A stretch of DNA of 30,191 bases from an uncultured Roseburia sp. (GTDB lineage: Bacteria; Bacillota; Clostridia; Lachnospirales; Lachnospiraceae): NCBI GenBank assembly GCA_910587865.1, contig CAJUNX010000012.1, positions 67,274 through 97,464 on the forward strand, given 5' to 3'. Shown here in pieces: positions 7,387 through 14,281 of the stretch (within the stretch, counting starts at the first letter, position 1; the number at the start of each line of letters is the position of its first letter). Below the pieces are notes generated by a model. That model did not search any database. It saw only the letters and a list, made by a program, of their open reading frames with translations, and was not told the DNA's origin. The position numbers were made by a program, and so were the translations under genes.

Positions 7387-8914
7387 CCAGGCGAGCGTGG
7401 TAGAGGGCTTATCGCGCGGGATTGCCTGGAAAATGATGGGATTTGAAAATGTGTATACGGCATACAATGCTGCAGAGGCCCGGGAGATTTTAAAAAAGCA
7501 TGAGATTTCGGTCATGCTCTGCGATATCGAGATGCCGGTGGAAAACGGACTCGCCCTGCTCGGCTGGATGCGCGGAGAGAAGATGGAGACCGAGTGCATT
7601 TTTCTGACCGCACATGCGGATTTTGAGTATATGCAGGAGGCGATCCGGGTCAGGGGATTTGATTATATCCTGCAGCCTGCGCCCTACGATGAGATCAGAA
7701 GGGCGGTTTACGGTGCGATCTGCCGGGTGATTGAAAATCGGAAACGCAGGGAAGTCTACGATTACGGCGCGGCGATGATAAACGAGCAGCGGAATCTTAA
7801 GAGGGGGATTATTCATGAGCTGCTCCTGGGGAGTCTCGGACAGGAACAGTACGAGCGCTATCTTTTCGGACTGCAGCTGCCGGGCTGGGAGCAGAGCTGT
7901 TATCTTCTGCTGCTCGTCTTCCGCCAGCAGGAGCGGATTCGTCAGATGGGCACGGAGATGATGCTTTTTATTCTGGACAACATCGGACATGAGCTGTTTG
8001 ACGGATATGAGACGGATGTTGTCGTGGGACGGGAGGAGGACTGCAGATATTTTCTGCTGCTGTACGGGAAAGAGAGTTATCTGATCGATGAGGAAGGCGT
8101 GATGAGGCAGAGCAGGATCCTGTTGGAGCATCTGAGGAAGTTTGCCGATATTCATCTGTCGGTCTATATCTCAGAGAGGACGGCGGTGTCGGGAGTAAAG
8201 GAGTGCTGGGGGAAGCTGCTGAGCCGGGATGAGAATAATGTAATGAAACGGACGGATATATTTACGGGTGATTCACAGGAAGCGTCAGGGGAGGATCCGG
8301 CGGAATTTCTGTCGGATATTCCGTTTTTGCGCTGGGAGAAATATTTAAAGGAAGGATATGTGGAGGCAGCCCGTCTGGATATCGACGGGTGGCTGACAGA
8401 TATGGGGAATGAAGGGCTGCTGAGCCGCAGGCGGCTGGAGCAGTTTTATGTTCAGTTTATGCAGATGCTCGGGAGGGTATCGGGCGCAGGCGGCATCGCT
8501 GCGCAGGAAATTCTGACGGAGAGCGCGGAGGCGTGCAGTTTTGTTCCGGATATGGTGGAGCTGGTGGACGAGGTGTTTGCGCAGCTGTCCGGCACACAGA
8601 ATGAGACAAATATAGTCGCACGGGTCAGAGAATACATCAGGGACCATGTCGGGAACGATATCCGGCGCTCGGATCTCGCTTCGCTGGTGCATATGAATCC
8701 CGACTATCTGAACCGGATCTTTAAGAGGGAGACCGGGAGCACGATCGGGGATTATATTTTAAATGAGAAAATGCAGATTGCGAGAAATCTGCTGCAGACG
8801 ACGACGCTTCCGGTCAGTTATGTGGCGTCCCGGGTCGGATATGAGAATTTTTCTCATTTTTCCCGCACTTACAAGCGGGTATTCGGGGTCTCGCCGTCAG
8901 AGGAGCGGAGGTGA
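7364..8914 (+). CDS. AraC-type response regulator (YesN-like)
   Basis: The 516-residue product starts at GTG (7364) with GGAGGG five bases upstream. The receiver (about 1-120) has the acidic pair in LIVDDQ, phosphoacceptor Asp54 in LCDIEMP and a conserved threonine in IFLTAHADF, but the usual lysine region reads LQPAPYDE, so alanine replaces the expected K-P lysine position. A central region of about 270 residues is unassigned, as usual for this family. The last 100 residues are an AraC double helix-turn-helix (DIRRSDLASLVHMNPDYL, then LPVSYVASRVGYENFSHFSR). It is probably phosphorylated by the overlapping kinase and activates the downstream transport and glucuronidase genes, where a 21-bp direct repeat is seen. 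Confidence 0.92.
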   Translation: MNLLIVDDQASVVEGLSRGIAWKMMGFENVYTAYNAAEAREILKKHEISVMLCDIEMPVENGLALLGWMRGEKMETECIFLTAHADFEYMQEAIRVRGFDYILQPAPYDEIRRAVYGAICRVIENRKRREVYDYGAAMINEQRNLKRGIIHELLLGSLGQEQYERYLFGLQLPGWEQSCYLLLLVFRQQERIRQMGTEMMLFILDNIGHELFDGYETDVVVGREEDCRYFLLLYGKESYLIDEEGVMRQSRILLEHLRKFADIHLSVYISERTAVSGVKECWGKLLSRDENNVMKRTDIFTGDSQEASGEDPAEFLSDIPFLRWEKYLKEGYVEAARLDIDGWLTDMGNEGLLSRRRLEQFYVQFMQMLGRVSGAGGIAAQEILTESAEACSFVPDMVELVDEVFAQLSGTQNETNIVARVREYIRDHVGNDIRRSDLASLVHMNPDYLNRIFKRETGSTIGDYILNEKMQIARNLLQTTTLPVSYVASRVGYENFSHFSRTYKRVFGVSPSEERR

Positions 8915-8952
8915 GGCTGCCGCAGGAGAGCGGAAGTCGGACAAAAGAGGGA

Positions 8953-8985
8953 GGAAATTGTATACAAAAAGTCGGAAATTGTATA
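8953..8985 (+). promoter_or_regulatory. Candidate AraC-regulator operator: 21-bp-spaced direct repeat
   Basis: GGAAATTGTATA occurs at 8953-8964 and again at 8974-8985. The period is 21 bp, two helical turns, which fits two AraC-type DNA-binding domains bound to the same face. The same bases can also be read as a weak promoter (TTGTAT 8958, 18-bp spacer, TATAGT 8982). It lies just after the AraC-type regulator gene and 168 bp before the solute-binding-protein gene, and a terminator-like hairpin lies between. Confidence 0.55.
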
Positions 8986-9026
8986 GTCCGGACAGAAAAC
9001 CGGCGAAAAAAGTCCATATTGTGCAC

Positions 9027-9069
9027 AGGCAGGTCTGTATCAGGGTAGATGGCAGATCTGCCTTTTTTT
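9027..9069 (+). terminator. Intrinsic terminator (possible attenuator)
   Basis: AGGCAGGTCTG (9027-9037) pairs with CAGATCTGCCT (9053-9063) over 11 bp with one G-U pair and a 15-base loop, and is followed by a run of seven T. It probably ends the kinase/regulator transcript. Because it also lies downstream of the candidate operator at 8953, a transcript starting there would have to read through it to reach the transport genes. Confidence 0.75.
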
Positions 9070-9152
9070 ATAATGATTTTGTAAAAAAGTTCAGCCTTGC
9101 ATCGCAAAATAGGCGAATCAAGTTAACTTATTCAAAAACAAGGAGGATTGTG

Positions 9153-10805
9153 ATGAAAAAAAGAATTCTGGCCGCACTGCTTGCGGGTGTGATGACAGTC
9201 GGACTTACCGCCTGCGGAGGAGGAGACGACGCGGCAGCGGGCGGTGACGCCGGTACAGCGGGTGAAGAAGATGCGGGAGGCACAGCCGCGGGAACGGAGA
9301 GCGGTGAGAGCGGGGCAGCTGCGGATACCGGTGACGACGGGAGCACGGCAGCGGCGTATGATTTCTCCGACGAGGAGCATGTGACGTTAAAGCTGTATAT
9401 GTTTGGCGATGCGGATACCGCTGAATGCGAGGCGGTCTCCGCGGCGTTAAGCGAGATCACGAACGAGAAGTTAAACTGTGACGTGGAGCTGACGAGAATC
9501 GGCTTCGGTTCCTACCAGCAGCAGGTGAACCTGGTGTTATCCAGCGGGGAGCAGATCGATGTGTTTGCACCGTTCGGCATGTCGCTGGGAACACTGGCGA
9601 ATTCCGGGCAGATCTATCCGATGACAGAGCTCCTTCCGGAATACGCGGCGGAAACCTTTGCGGCGATCCCGGAAATCGACTGGAGCTGCGGGATGATCGG
9701 CGACGATTACTATATGATGCCGGCCAACAAGGACAAGGCCATGGATCTCGGCTTTATGATGCGCAAGGATATCCTGAATGAACTGGGAATGACCGTCGAC
9801 GACATCAAGAGTTTTGACGATCTGCATGACCTTCTGGTAAAGGTGAAGGAAGCGCACCCGGATATGTATCCGGTGGTGCCGGACTTTGCGGCGATGATGG
9901 GATATATGGAAGTGGATAATCTGGGGGACAATCTCGGCGTGATCATGACGGCTTTTGAAAATGATTCCCTCACGGTGGAGAATCTGTATGCTTCCGATTA
10001 TTACATGGAACTCTGTACTATGATGTACAACTGGGCACAGGAAGGACTGATCATGCCGGACGCTTCCTCGAACACGGAGAGCGGCAATAACCTGATCAAG
10101 TCCGGGCGTGCCTTCGGACGTTTCTCCCATATGAAGATCGGATTCGAGAGTGAGAATACGAACTCCATCGGGACAGAGATCGTCTGCTGGAGATATACGG
10201 AGCCGATTTCCGTTACATCAAAGCTGACCCCGGGCTGGGTCATCGGTGAGAACAGTGTGGACCATGCGAGAGCTGTGGCGCTGCTGAACCTGATGTATAC
10301 GGATCCGGAGGTTTCCAATCTTGTGATCAACGGAATCGAGGGTGTCCACTATGAATTTGCCGACGAGGCGAAGGGTGTGATCCGCTATCCGGACGGCAAG
10401 GATGCGACAAGCGTAGGATACGCAAGACAGGCATGGGGCTGGCCGAACGAGCAGATCTCGTATCTGTGGGAGGGCGATCCCGAGACGTTGTGGGAGGACT
10501 TAAACGCGTTTAACGAGAATGCGAGACAATCCCCGGCGAAGGGATTTACCTTTGACAACAGTATGGTGTTAAATGAGGTGACGGCATGCAACAACGTTGT
10601 GACGAAGTATCACAATGCGCTGATCGGCGGACAGTTAGATCCGTCCACGACGATCCCGGAGTTTGTCGCAGAGCTGGAGAAGGCCGGTATCGACAAAATC
10701 ATCGCGGAGAAGCCGGGTGTGTATCAGTCGATTGTGGGATTTGTTCTGGTGCTGTTAGCCAATATCATCACGTCGAAGATCAGCAAAGAAGACGCTTTAT
10801 TCTAG
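9153..10805 (+). CDS. Solute-binding lipoprotein fused to an ABC-permease C-terminal remnant
   Basis: The start at 9153 has AGGAGG upstream; the frame stays open further upstream, but without an RBS and across the terminator. The 550-residue product has a lipoprotein signal (MKKRILAALLAG..., lipobox LTAC), a Gly/Ala/Asp-rich linker of about 50 residues, then an LplA-like binding domain (about 75-515) with the family-type ending ACNNVVTKYHNAL...FVAELEKAGIDKIIAEK. Residues 521-550 are unlike any binding protein. They form a hydrophobic stretch, GVYQSIVGFVLVLLANI, followed by ISKEDALF, which closely matches how LplB-type permeases end. The expected LplB gene between this one and the second permease is absent, so an in-frame deletion fused the two. 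The binding domain itself looks complete. Whether the hydrophobic tail inserts in the membrane is unknown. Confidence 0.85.
   Translation: MKKRILAALLAGVMTVGLTACGGGDDAAAGGDAGTAGEEDAGGTAAGTESGESGAAADTGDDGSTAAAYDFSDEEHVTLKLYMFGDADTAECEAVSAALSEITNEKLNCDVELTRIGFGSYQQQVNLVLSSGEQIDVFAPFGMSLGTLANSGQIYPMTELLPEYAAETFAAIPEIDWSCGMIGDDYYMMPANKDKAMDLGFMMRKDILNELGMTVDDIKSFDDLHDLLVKVKEAHPDMYPVVPDFAAMMGYMEVDNLGDNLGVIMTAFENDSLTVENLYASDYYMELCTMMYNWAQEGLIMPDASSNTESGNNLIKSGRAFGRFSHMKIGFESENTNSIGTEIVCWRYTEPISVTSKLTPGWVIGENSVDHARAVALLNLMYTDPEVSNLVINGIEGVHYEFADEAKGVIRYPDGKDATSVGYARQAWGWPNEQISYLWEGDPETLWEDLNAFNENARQSPAKGFTFDNSMVLNEVTACNNVVTKYHNALIGGQLDPSTTIPEFVAELEKAGIDKIIAEKPGVYQSIVGFVLVLLANIITSKISKEDALF
10713..10802 (+). 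pseudogene. Remnant of an LplB-like ABC permease (last ~30 codons)
   Basis: The codons from about 10713 to 10802 encode PGVYQSIVGFVLVLLANI plus a short basic/acidic tail ending in DALF. LplB-type permeases typically end with a hydrophobic final helix in the form G-hydrophobic-FQS-hydrophobic run-N, then a charged stretch and a terminal ALF/SLF-like motif. The rest of such a gene (about 850-900 bp) is missing. The reading frame of the binding protein continues directly into it, without a stop. Confidence 0.7.
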
Positions 10806-10821
10806 GGGAGGAGATGAGAAA

Positions 10822-11706
10822 ATGATTGAAAAAAATAACCGGTTTCAGATCGCAGCCCACATTGTGATGATTCTGCTGTGCATATTCTGCCTGTTTCCGT
10901 TTCTGATCCTGATCTCTTCGTCCATCACATCGGAGATGACGCTGGTGCGGGAGGGATATTCGATCCTTCCGAAAAATATTGATTTTTCCGCATACAAATA
11001 TCTTCTGACCAGTTCGGACGATATCATCCGCGGTTATATCATCACGATCTGCGTGACGGTGATCGGTACGGTGGCAAACCTGACGCTGACGATTCTTCTC
11101 GCCTATCCGCTTTCGAGACGGGATCTGCCCCACCGGAATGTGTTTGCGTTTATCGTATTTTTTACGATGCTCTTTCACGGTGGAATCGTGCCCTCCTATA
11201 TCATGTGGTCCAAGTATTTCCACATCACAAATACCTACGCGGCGTTAATCATCCCGAACCTGATGATGGGGGCGTATTATGTCATCATGGTGCGCACCTA
11301 TTTTCAGAGCAATATTCCGGAGGCCGTGCTGGAGGCCGGACGGATTGACGGAGCGGGGGAGATGCGTATCTTAGGACAGATCGTGCTTCCCATGTCCAAG
11401 CCGATCATCGCGACGATGGTTCTTCTGGTCGGCCTGGTCTACTGGAATGACTGGACAAACGGATTGTACTACATCAATAAGGACAAATATTACAGTATCC
11501 AGGTGCTCTTAAACCGGATGCTGCAGGACGTGCAGTTTCTGATGAGCTCCGCCAGCAGCGATTCCTCGGAGCTGGCGAAGGATATCCCCTCCGTGGCGCT
11601 TAAGATGGCGGTGGCTGTGATGGGCGCGCTCCCGGTGCTGTGCGTCTACCCGTTCTTTCAGAAGTACTTTGTAAAAGGTATTGTGGTCGGCGCGGTCAAG
11701 GGGTAA
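10822..11706 (+). CDS. Carbohydrate ABC transporter permease (LplC/YtcP-like)
   Basis: The 294-residue membrane protein has about six transmembrane helices, starting at residues 10-30 (AHIVMILLCIFCLFPFLILI). It carries the ATPase-contacting EAA loop EAGRIDGAGEMRILGQIVLP near residues 172-192 and ends KGIVVGAVKG, the usual ending of LplC/YtcP-type permeases. The start at 10822 has GGGGAGGAG upstream. These permeases normally work as heterodimers with an LplB-type partner. Here the partner is reduced to a tail on the preceding gene, so import would need a partner from another locus, or homodimerisation. No ATPase gene is present, which is normal for this class because a shared MsmX-like ATPase often serves it. 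Confidence 0.92.
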   Translation: MIEKNNRFQIAAHIVMILLCIFCLFPFLILISSSITSEMTLVREGYSILPKNIDFSAYKYLLTSSDDIIRGYIITICVTVIGTVANLTLTILLAYPLSRRDLPHRNVFAFIVFFTMLFHGGIVPSYIMWSKYFHITNTYAALIIPNLMMGAYYVIMVRTYFQSNIPEAVLEAGRIDGAGEMRILGQIVLPMSKPIIATMVLLVGLVYWNDWTNGLYYINKDKYYSIQVLLNRMLQDVQFLMSSASSDSSELAKDIPSVALKMAVAVMGALPVLCVYPFFQKYFVKGIVVGAVKG

Positions 11707-11763
11707 GGCTGATGCGGAATCCGCAGGGCCAGAAGATAAGGCTGATGCGGAATCCGCAGGGCC
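11704..11763. repeat. Direct repeat with a palindromic core between permease and glucuronidase
   Basis: A 27-bp unit at 11704-11730 recurs exactly at 11737-11763 (period 33). The first copy begins in the permease stop codon. Each holds the palindrome TGCGGA-A-TCCGCA. The two together could fold as tandem hairpins in the transcript just ahead of the glucuronidase ribosome binding site. Confidence 0.8.
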
Positions 11764-11790
11764 GGACAGGAGACAGAGAGGAGAGACAGA

Positions 11791-13677
11791 ATGTTATATC
11801 CGATTATGACGGAATCCCGCACTGTGACAGATCTTAGCGGTGTGTGGAACTTTAAGCTGGACGACGGGAGTGGTTTTGAGAAACACTGGTATGAAAAACC
11901 GCTCGCTGAGCCGGACACCATGCCGGTTCCGGCGTCTTACAATGATATGAAGGAAAATGCGGCATACCGGGATCATTACGGCTGGGCATTTTATCAGAGG
12001 ACGTTCCGGTTCCCGAAGGCGCTTAAGGGGGAACGGGTGATGCTGCGGTTTGACGCTGTGACGCACGCAGCGGTCGTGTGGCTGAACGGGACGGAAATCG
12101 CACGGCATAAGGGCGGTTTCCTGCCCTTTGAGATCCGGATCAACGACGATCTCGCAGAGGGAAGTAATCTTCTGACAGTTGCGGTGGACAACCGGATTGA
12201 TCACTCGACGCTTCCGGTCGGCAGCGAAAAGCATGGCGGCAGCGTGCTGGTCGGCGGAAAAACCACGAGTGTTGAGCAGGTAAAGCCGCACAATTCGCCG
12301 AATTTTGACTTTTTCAATTACTGCGGGATCACCCGCCCGGTGCGGATCTATACCACGCCGGAGGTCTGGGTGGAGGATATCTCGCTGACCAGTGAGGTGG
12401 AAGGGGCGGATGCGGTGATCCGCTACGAGGTGGCAGCCGGGAAGGATGAAGGAGCAGCGTGTGCAGACGTCGGCGCAGCGGAACAAAAGCCGGTCGGCGC
12501 GGGAATGTCAGAAGATGCAAAGTCCGCACAAAAGGCCCCTGATATTTATGTGGAGCTGCGGGATCGGGAAGGCCGTGTGGCGGCATCCGCGGAAGGGGCA
12601 TCGGGAGAGCTTGCGGTCAGAGACGTACATCTCTGGGAGCCGTTAGCGCCGTATCTCTACGAGTTCTGCGTGACCTGCGGGGAGGACAGCTACACGCTTC
12701 CCTACGGCGTGCGCACGGTGAAGGTGGAGGGCGGCCGGTTCCTGATCAACGGAAAGCCGTTTTATTTTAAGGGCTACGGCAAGCATGAGGACACCTTCCC
12801 GGCGGGCCGGGGCTTAAATATCCCTATGAACTGCAAGGATATCAGCCTGATGAAGTGGCAGGGCGCGAACAGCTTCCGCACCAGCCATTATCCCTACAGC
12901 GAGGAGATGATGCGCCTCTGCGACGAGGAGGGGATCGTGGTGATCGACGAGGTGCCGGCGGTCGGTCTGCACTTAAACTTCGGCGGAGGGGCGGAATTCC
13001 GGAACGGAAAGCGGGTACATACCTTCGACCCGGAGGAGAAGGGCGGCCTTCGGACGAAAGGGCACCATATGGACATGATCCGGGATCTGATCGACCGGGA
13101 TAAAAATCACGCCTGTGTGGTGATGTGGAGTATCGCCAACGAGCCGGACAATACGGATGAGGGGGCATATGATTACTTTAAGCCACTGTTTGACCTGGCG
13201 AGAAGCAGCGACCCGCAGAAGCGCCCGTGCACGATGGTCTGTATGCAGGTGGAGGATAACACGAAGGACTGCTCGATCCGCTTAAGCGATGTGATCTGCT
13301 TAAACCGCTACTATGGCTGGTATGTCATGGGCGGTGACCTTGATACGGCGGAGATCCTGATGCGGGAGGAGATGAAGTTCTGGGAGGAGCTCGGGAAGCC
13401 CTTCATGTTCACCGAATACGGCGCAGATACCGTGGCAGGGTTCCACGACACGGTGCCGGTGATGTTTACGGAGGAGTATCAGATTGATTATTACCGGATG
13501 AACCATAAGGTGATGGACGTCCTGAAACATTTTATCGGGGAACAGGTCTGGAATTTTGCCGACTTTGCGACGAGCCAGGGCATCATGCGCGTGCAGGGAA
13601 ATAAAAAAGGCATCTTTACGAGGGACAGAAAGCCCAAGCAGGCTGCGTATTACCTGAAGGAGCGCTGGAAGAGATGA
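11791..13677 (+). CDS. uidA: Beta-glucuronidase (GH2)
   Basis: The 628-residue enzyme would hydrolyse beta-D-glucuronides. The N-terminal sugar-binding sandwich (about 1-185) includes WAFYQRTF, WLNGTEIARHKGGFLPFE and FFNYCGITRPVRIY. An immunoglobulin-like domain (about 185-295) and a TIM barrel follow. Acid/base Glu451 lies in SIANEPD and nucleophile Glu542 in FTEYGAD. The N604-K-K606 motif (GNKKGIFTRDRKPK) recognises the glucuronate carboxylate and separates glucuronidases from beta-galactosidases. The active-site loop after DEVPAVGLHLNFGGG is similar in length to that of the E. coli enzyme, suggesting a Loop-1 type. The Ig-like domain has an insertion of about 35 Ala/Glu/Lys/Gly-rich residues near 213-250. 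There is no signal peptide, so it acts inside the cell on imported substrate. It follows the permease by 84 bp. Confidence 0.95.
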   Translation: MLYPIMTESRTVTDLSGVWNFKLDDGSGFEKHWYEKPLAEPDTMPVPASYNDMKENAAYRDHYGWAFYQRTFRFPKALKGERVMLRFDAVTHAAVVWLNGTEIARHKGGFLPFEIRINDDLAEGSNLLTVAVDNRIDHSTLPVGSEKHGGSVLVGGKTTSVEQVKPHNSPNFDFFNYCGITRPVRIYTTPEVWVEDISLTSEVEGADAVIRYEVAAGKDEGAACADVGAAEQKPVGAGMSEDAKSAQKAPDIYVELRDREGRVAASAEGASGELAVRDVHLWEPLAPYLYEFCVTCGEDSYTLPYGVRTVKVEGGRFLINGKPFYFKGYGKHEDTFPAGRGLNIPMNCKDISLMKWQGANSFRTSHYPYSEEMMRLCDEEGIVVIDEVPAVGLHLNFGGGAEFRNGKRVHTFDPEEKGGLRTKGHHMDMIRDLIDRDKNHACVVMWSIANEPDNTDEGAYDYFKPLFDLARSSDPQKRPCTMVCMQVEDNTKDCSIRLSDVICLNRYYGWYVMGGDLDTAEILMREEMKFWEELGKPFMFTEYGADTVAGFHDTVPVMFTEEYQIDYYRMNHKVMDVLKHFIGEQVWNFADFATSQGIMRVQGNKKGIFTRDRKPKQAAYYLKERWKR

Positions 13678-13783
13678 CGCCTTTTGCCAAAATGCCTGTG
13701 AAACTGACAGACGGCGGACGCCGGGCCCTGCCGGCCATCCTTATGTGAAATCAGACAGGGGAGAGCGTCCGCCCTCTGCGCAT

Positions 13784-13819
13784 AAAAAACACTGCGGTCT
13801 CATCAGAAAGGCCGCAGTG
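13784..13819 (-). terminator. Intrinsic terminator for the minus-strand Rpn-tail gene
   Basis: CACTGCGG (13790-13797) and CCGCAGTG (13812-13819) form a perfect 8-bp stem. Read on the minus strand, it is followed by six T (13789-13784). It lies 11 bp after the stop of the small minus-strand gene. For the plus strand (glucuronidase) only a weaker T-less inverted repeat is seen: GGCGGACGC at 13713 with GCGTCCGCC at 13765. Confidence 0.78.
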
Positions 13820-13830
13820 CCGAAACGGCG

Positions 13831-14103
13831 TCAGCGAAAGGAAAGTTCGTCTATGATTTCCTGGATGACAGCGACATCCGTCTCAAGCTCTTTGGCAATT
13901 GCTGCTGCGCTTTTTCCGCGCTGCAGCTTTTTGCAGACCTGCCGTCTGAGCAGTTCCTGTTCGCCTCTGTCGAAGCCGGCCTGCTCGCCCTTATCAAAAC
14001 CGACCTGCTCGCCTCTGTCAAAACCGGCTTTCTCGCCGTCCTCATAGCCTTCCCGGTAGAGCGTCCTCATGTGTTTTTTCTCGTCATATTCCGTCAGCAG
14101 CAT
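13831..14103 (-). CDS. Short Rpn/transposase-like C-terminal domain protein
   Basis: The 90-residue product begins MLLTEYDEKKHMRTLYREGYEDG, has three 8-residue repeats (consensus GFDRGEQ plus one) and ends in a helix-turn-helix-like stretch (KKLQRGKSAAAIAKELETDVAVIQEIIDEL). This is the C-terminal tail of Rpn/PD-(D/E)XK family proteins common in Lachnospiraceae. The nuclease domain that should precede it is absent. The frame stays open further upstream, but that part looks non-coding. The start at 14103 has GGAGGTG upstream, and a promoter-like pair lies at 14135-14162, so the tail may be expressed alone. It could be a decayed gene (pseudogene) or a small independent protein; the promoter, RBS and terminator favour expression. 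Confidence 0.6.
   Translation of the reverse strand: MLLTEYDEKKHMRTLYREGYEDGEKAGFDRGEQVGFDKGEQAGFDRGEQELLRRQVCKKLQRGKSAAAIAKELETDVAVIQEIIDELSFR
13957..14028. repeat. Three 24-bp tandem repeats inside the Rpn-tail gene
   Basis: Units at 13957-13980, 13981-14004 and 14005-14028 each encode one GFD(R/K)GEQ(A/V) octapeptide. The bases have drifted slightly between copies while the protein repeat is kept. Such in-frame repeats are typical of the linker before the C-terminal helices in this family. Confidence 0.8.
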
Positions 14104-14134
14104 GCCTGGCACCTCCGCTTTGTATCCTTCCTCC

Positions 14135-14162
14135 ATTATACGTGTTTTTTGTTTTTTCTCAA
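14135..14162 (-). promoter_or_regulatory. Putative promoter of the Rpn-tail gene
   Basis: On the minus strand, TTGAGA (14162-14157) and a perfect TATAAT (14140-14135) are 16 bp apart, with the GGAGGTG ribosome binding site about 20 bases further on. The region is AT-rich, so chance matches are possible. If real, the leader is very short. Confidence 0.5.
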
Positions 14163-14218
14163 CCATTCCTGTCTGAAAAATTCCGGGAAAAGGGATTGTA
14201 AAAAAAGGATACGAATCT

Positions 14219-14247
14219 TTTACACAATGCCCGATCTTTGCTATAAT
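14219..14247 (+). promoter_or_regulatory. Strong sigma-A-type promoter of the three-gene ATPase operon
   Basis: TTTACA (14219-14224) and a perfect TATAAT (14242-14247) are separated by 17 bp. Transcription would begin near 14254, about 28 bases before the start at 14282. This makes the three overlapping genes an independently controlled unit, and nothing suggests read-through from the glucuronidase. Confidence 0.78.
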
Positions 14248-14281
14248 GAGATCAGATGCTGATTTTATGTGAGGTTGCGGG

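Noticed and set aside
8763..9152. Upstream in-frame extension of the sugar-binding lipoprotein
   Set aside because: It overlaps the AraC regulator end and an intrinsic terminator, has no RBS, and would bury the lipoprotein signal peptide that starts at 9153.
13713..13773. Rho-independent terminator for the glucuronidase
   Set aside because: The 9-bp arms are 43 bases apart and no T-tract follows, so it is too weak to call.
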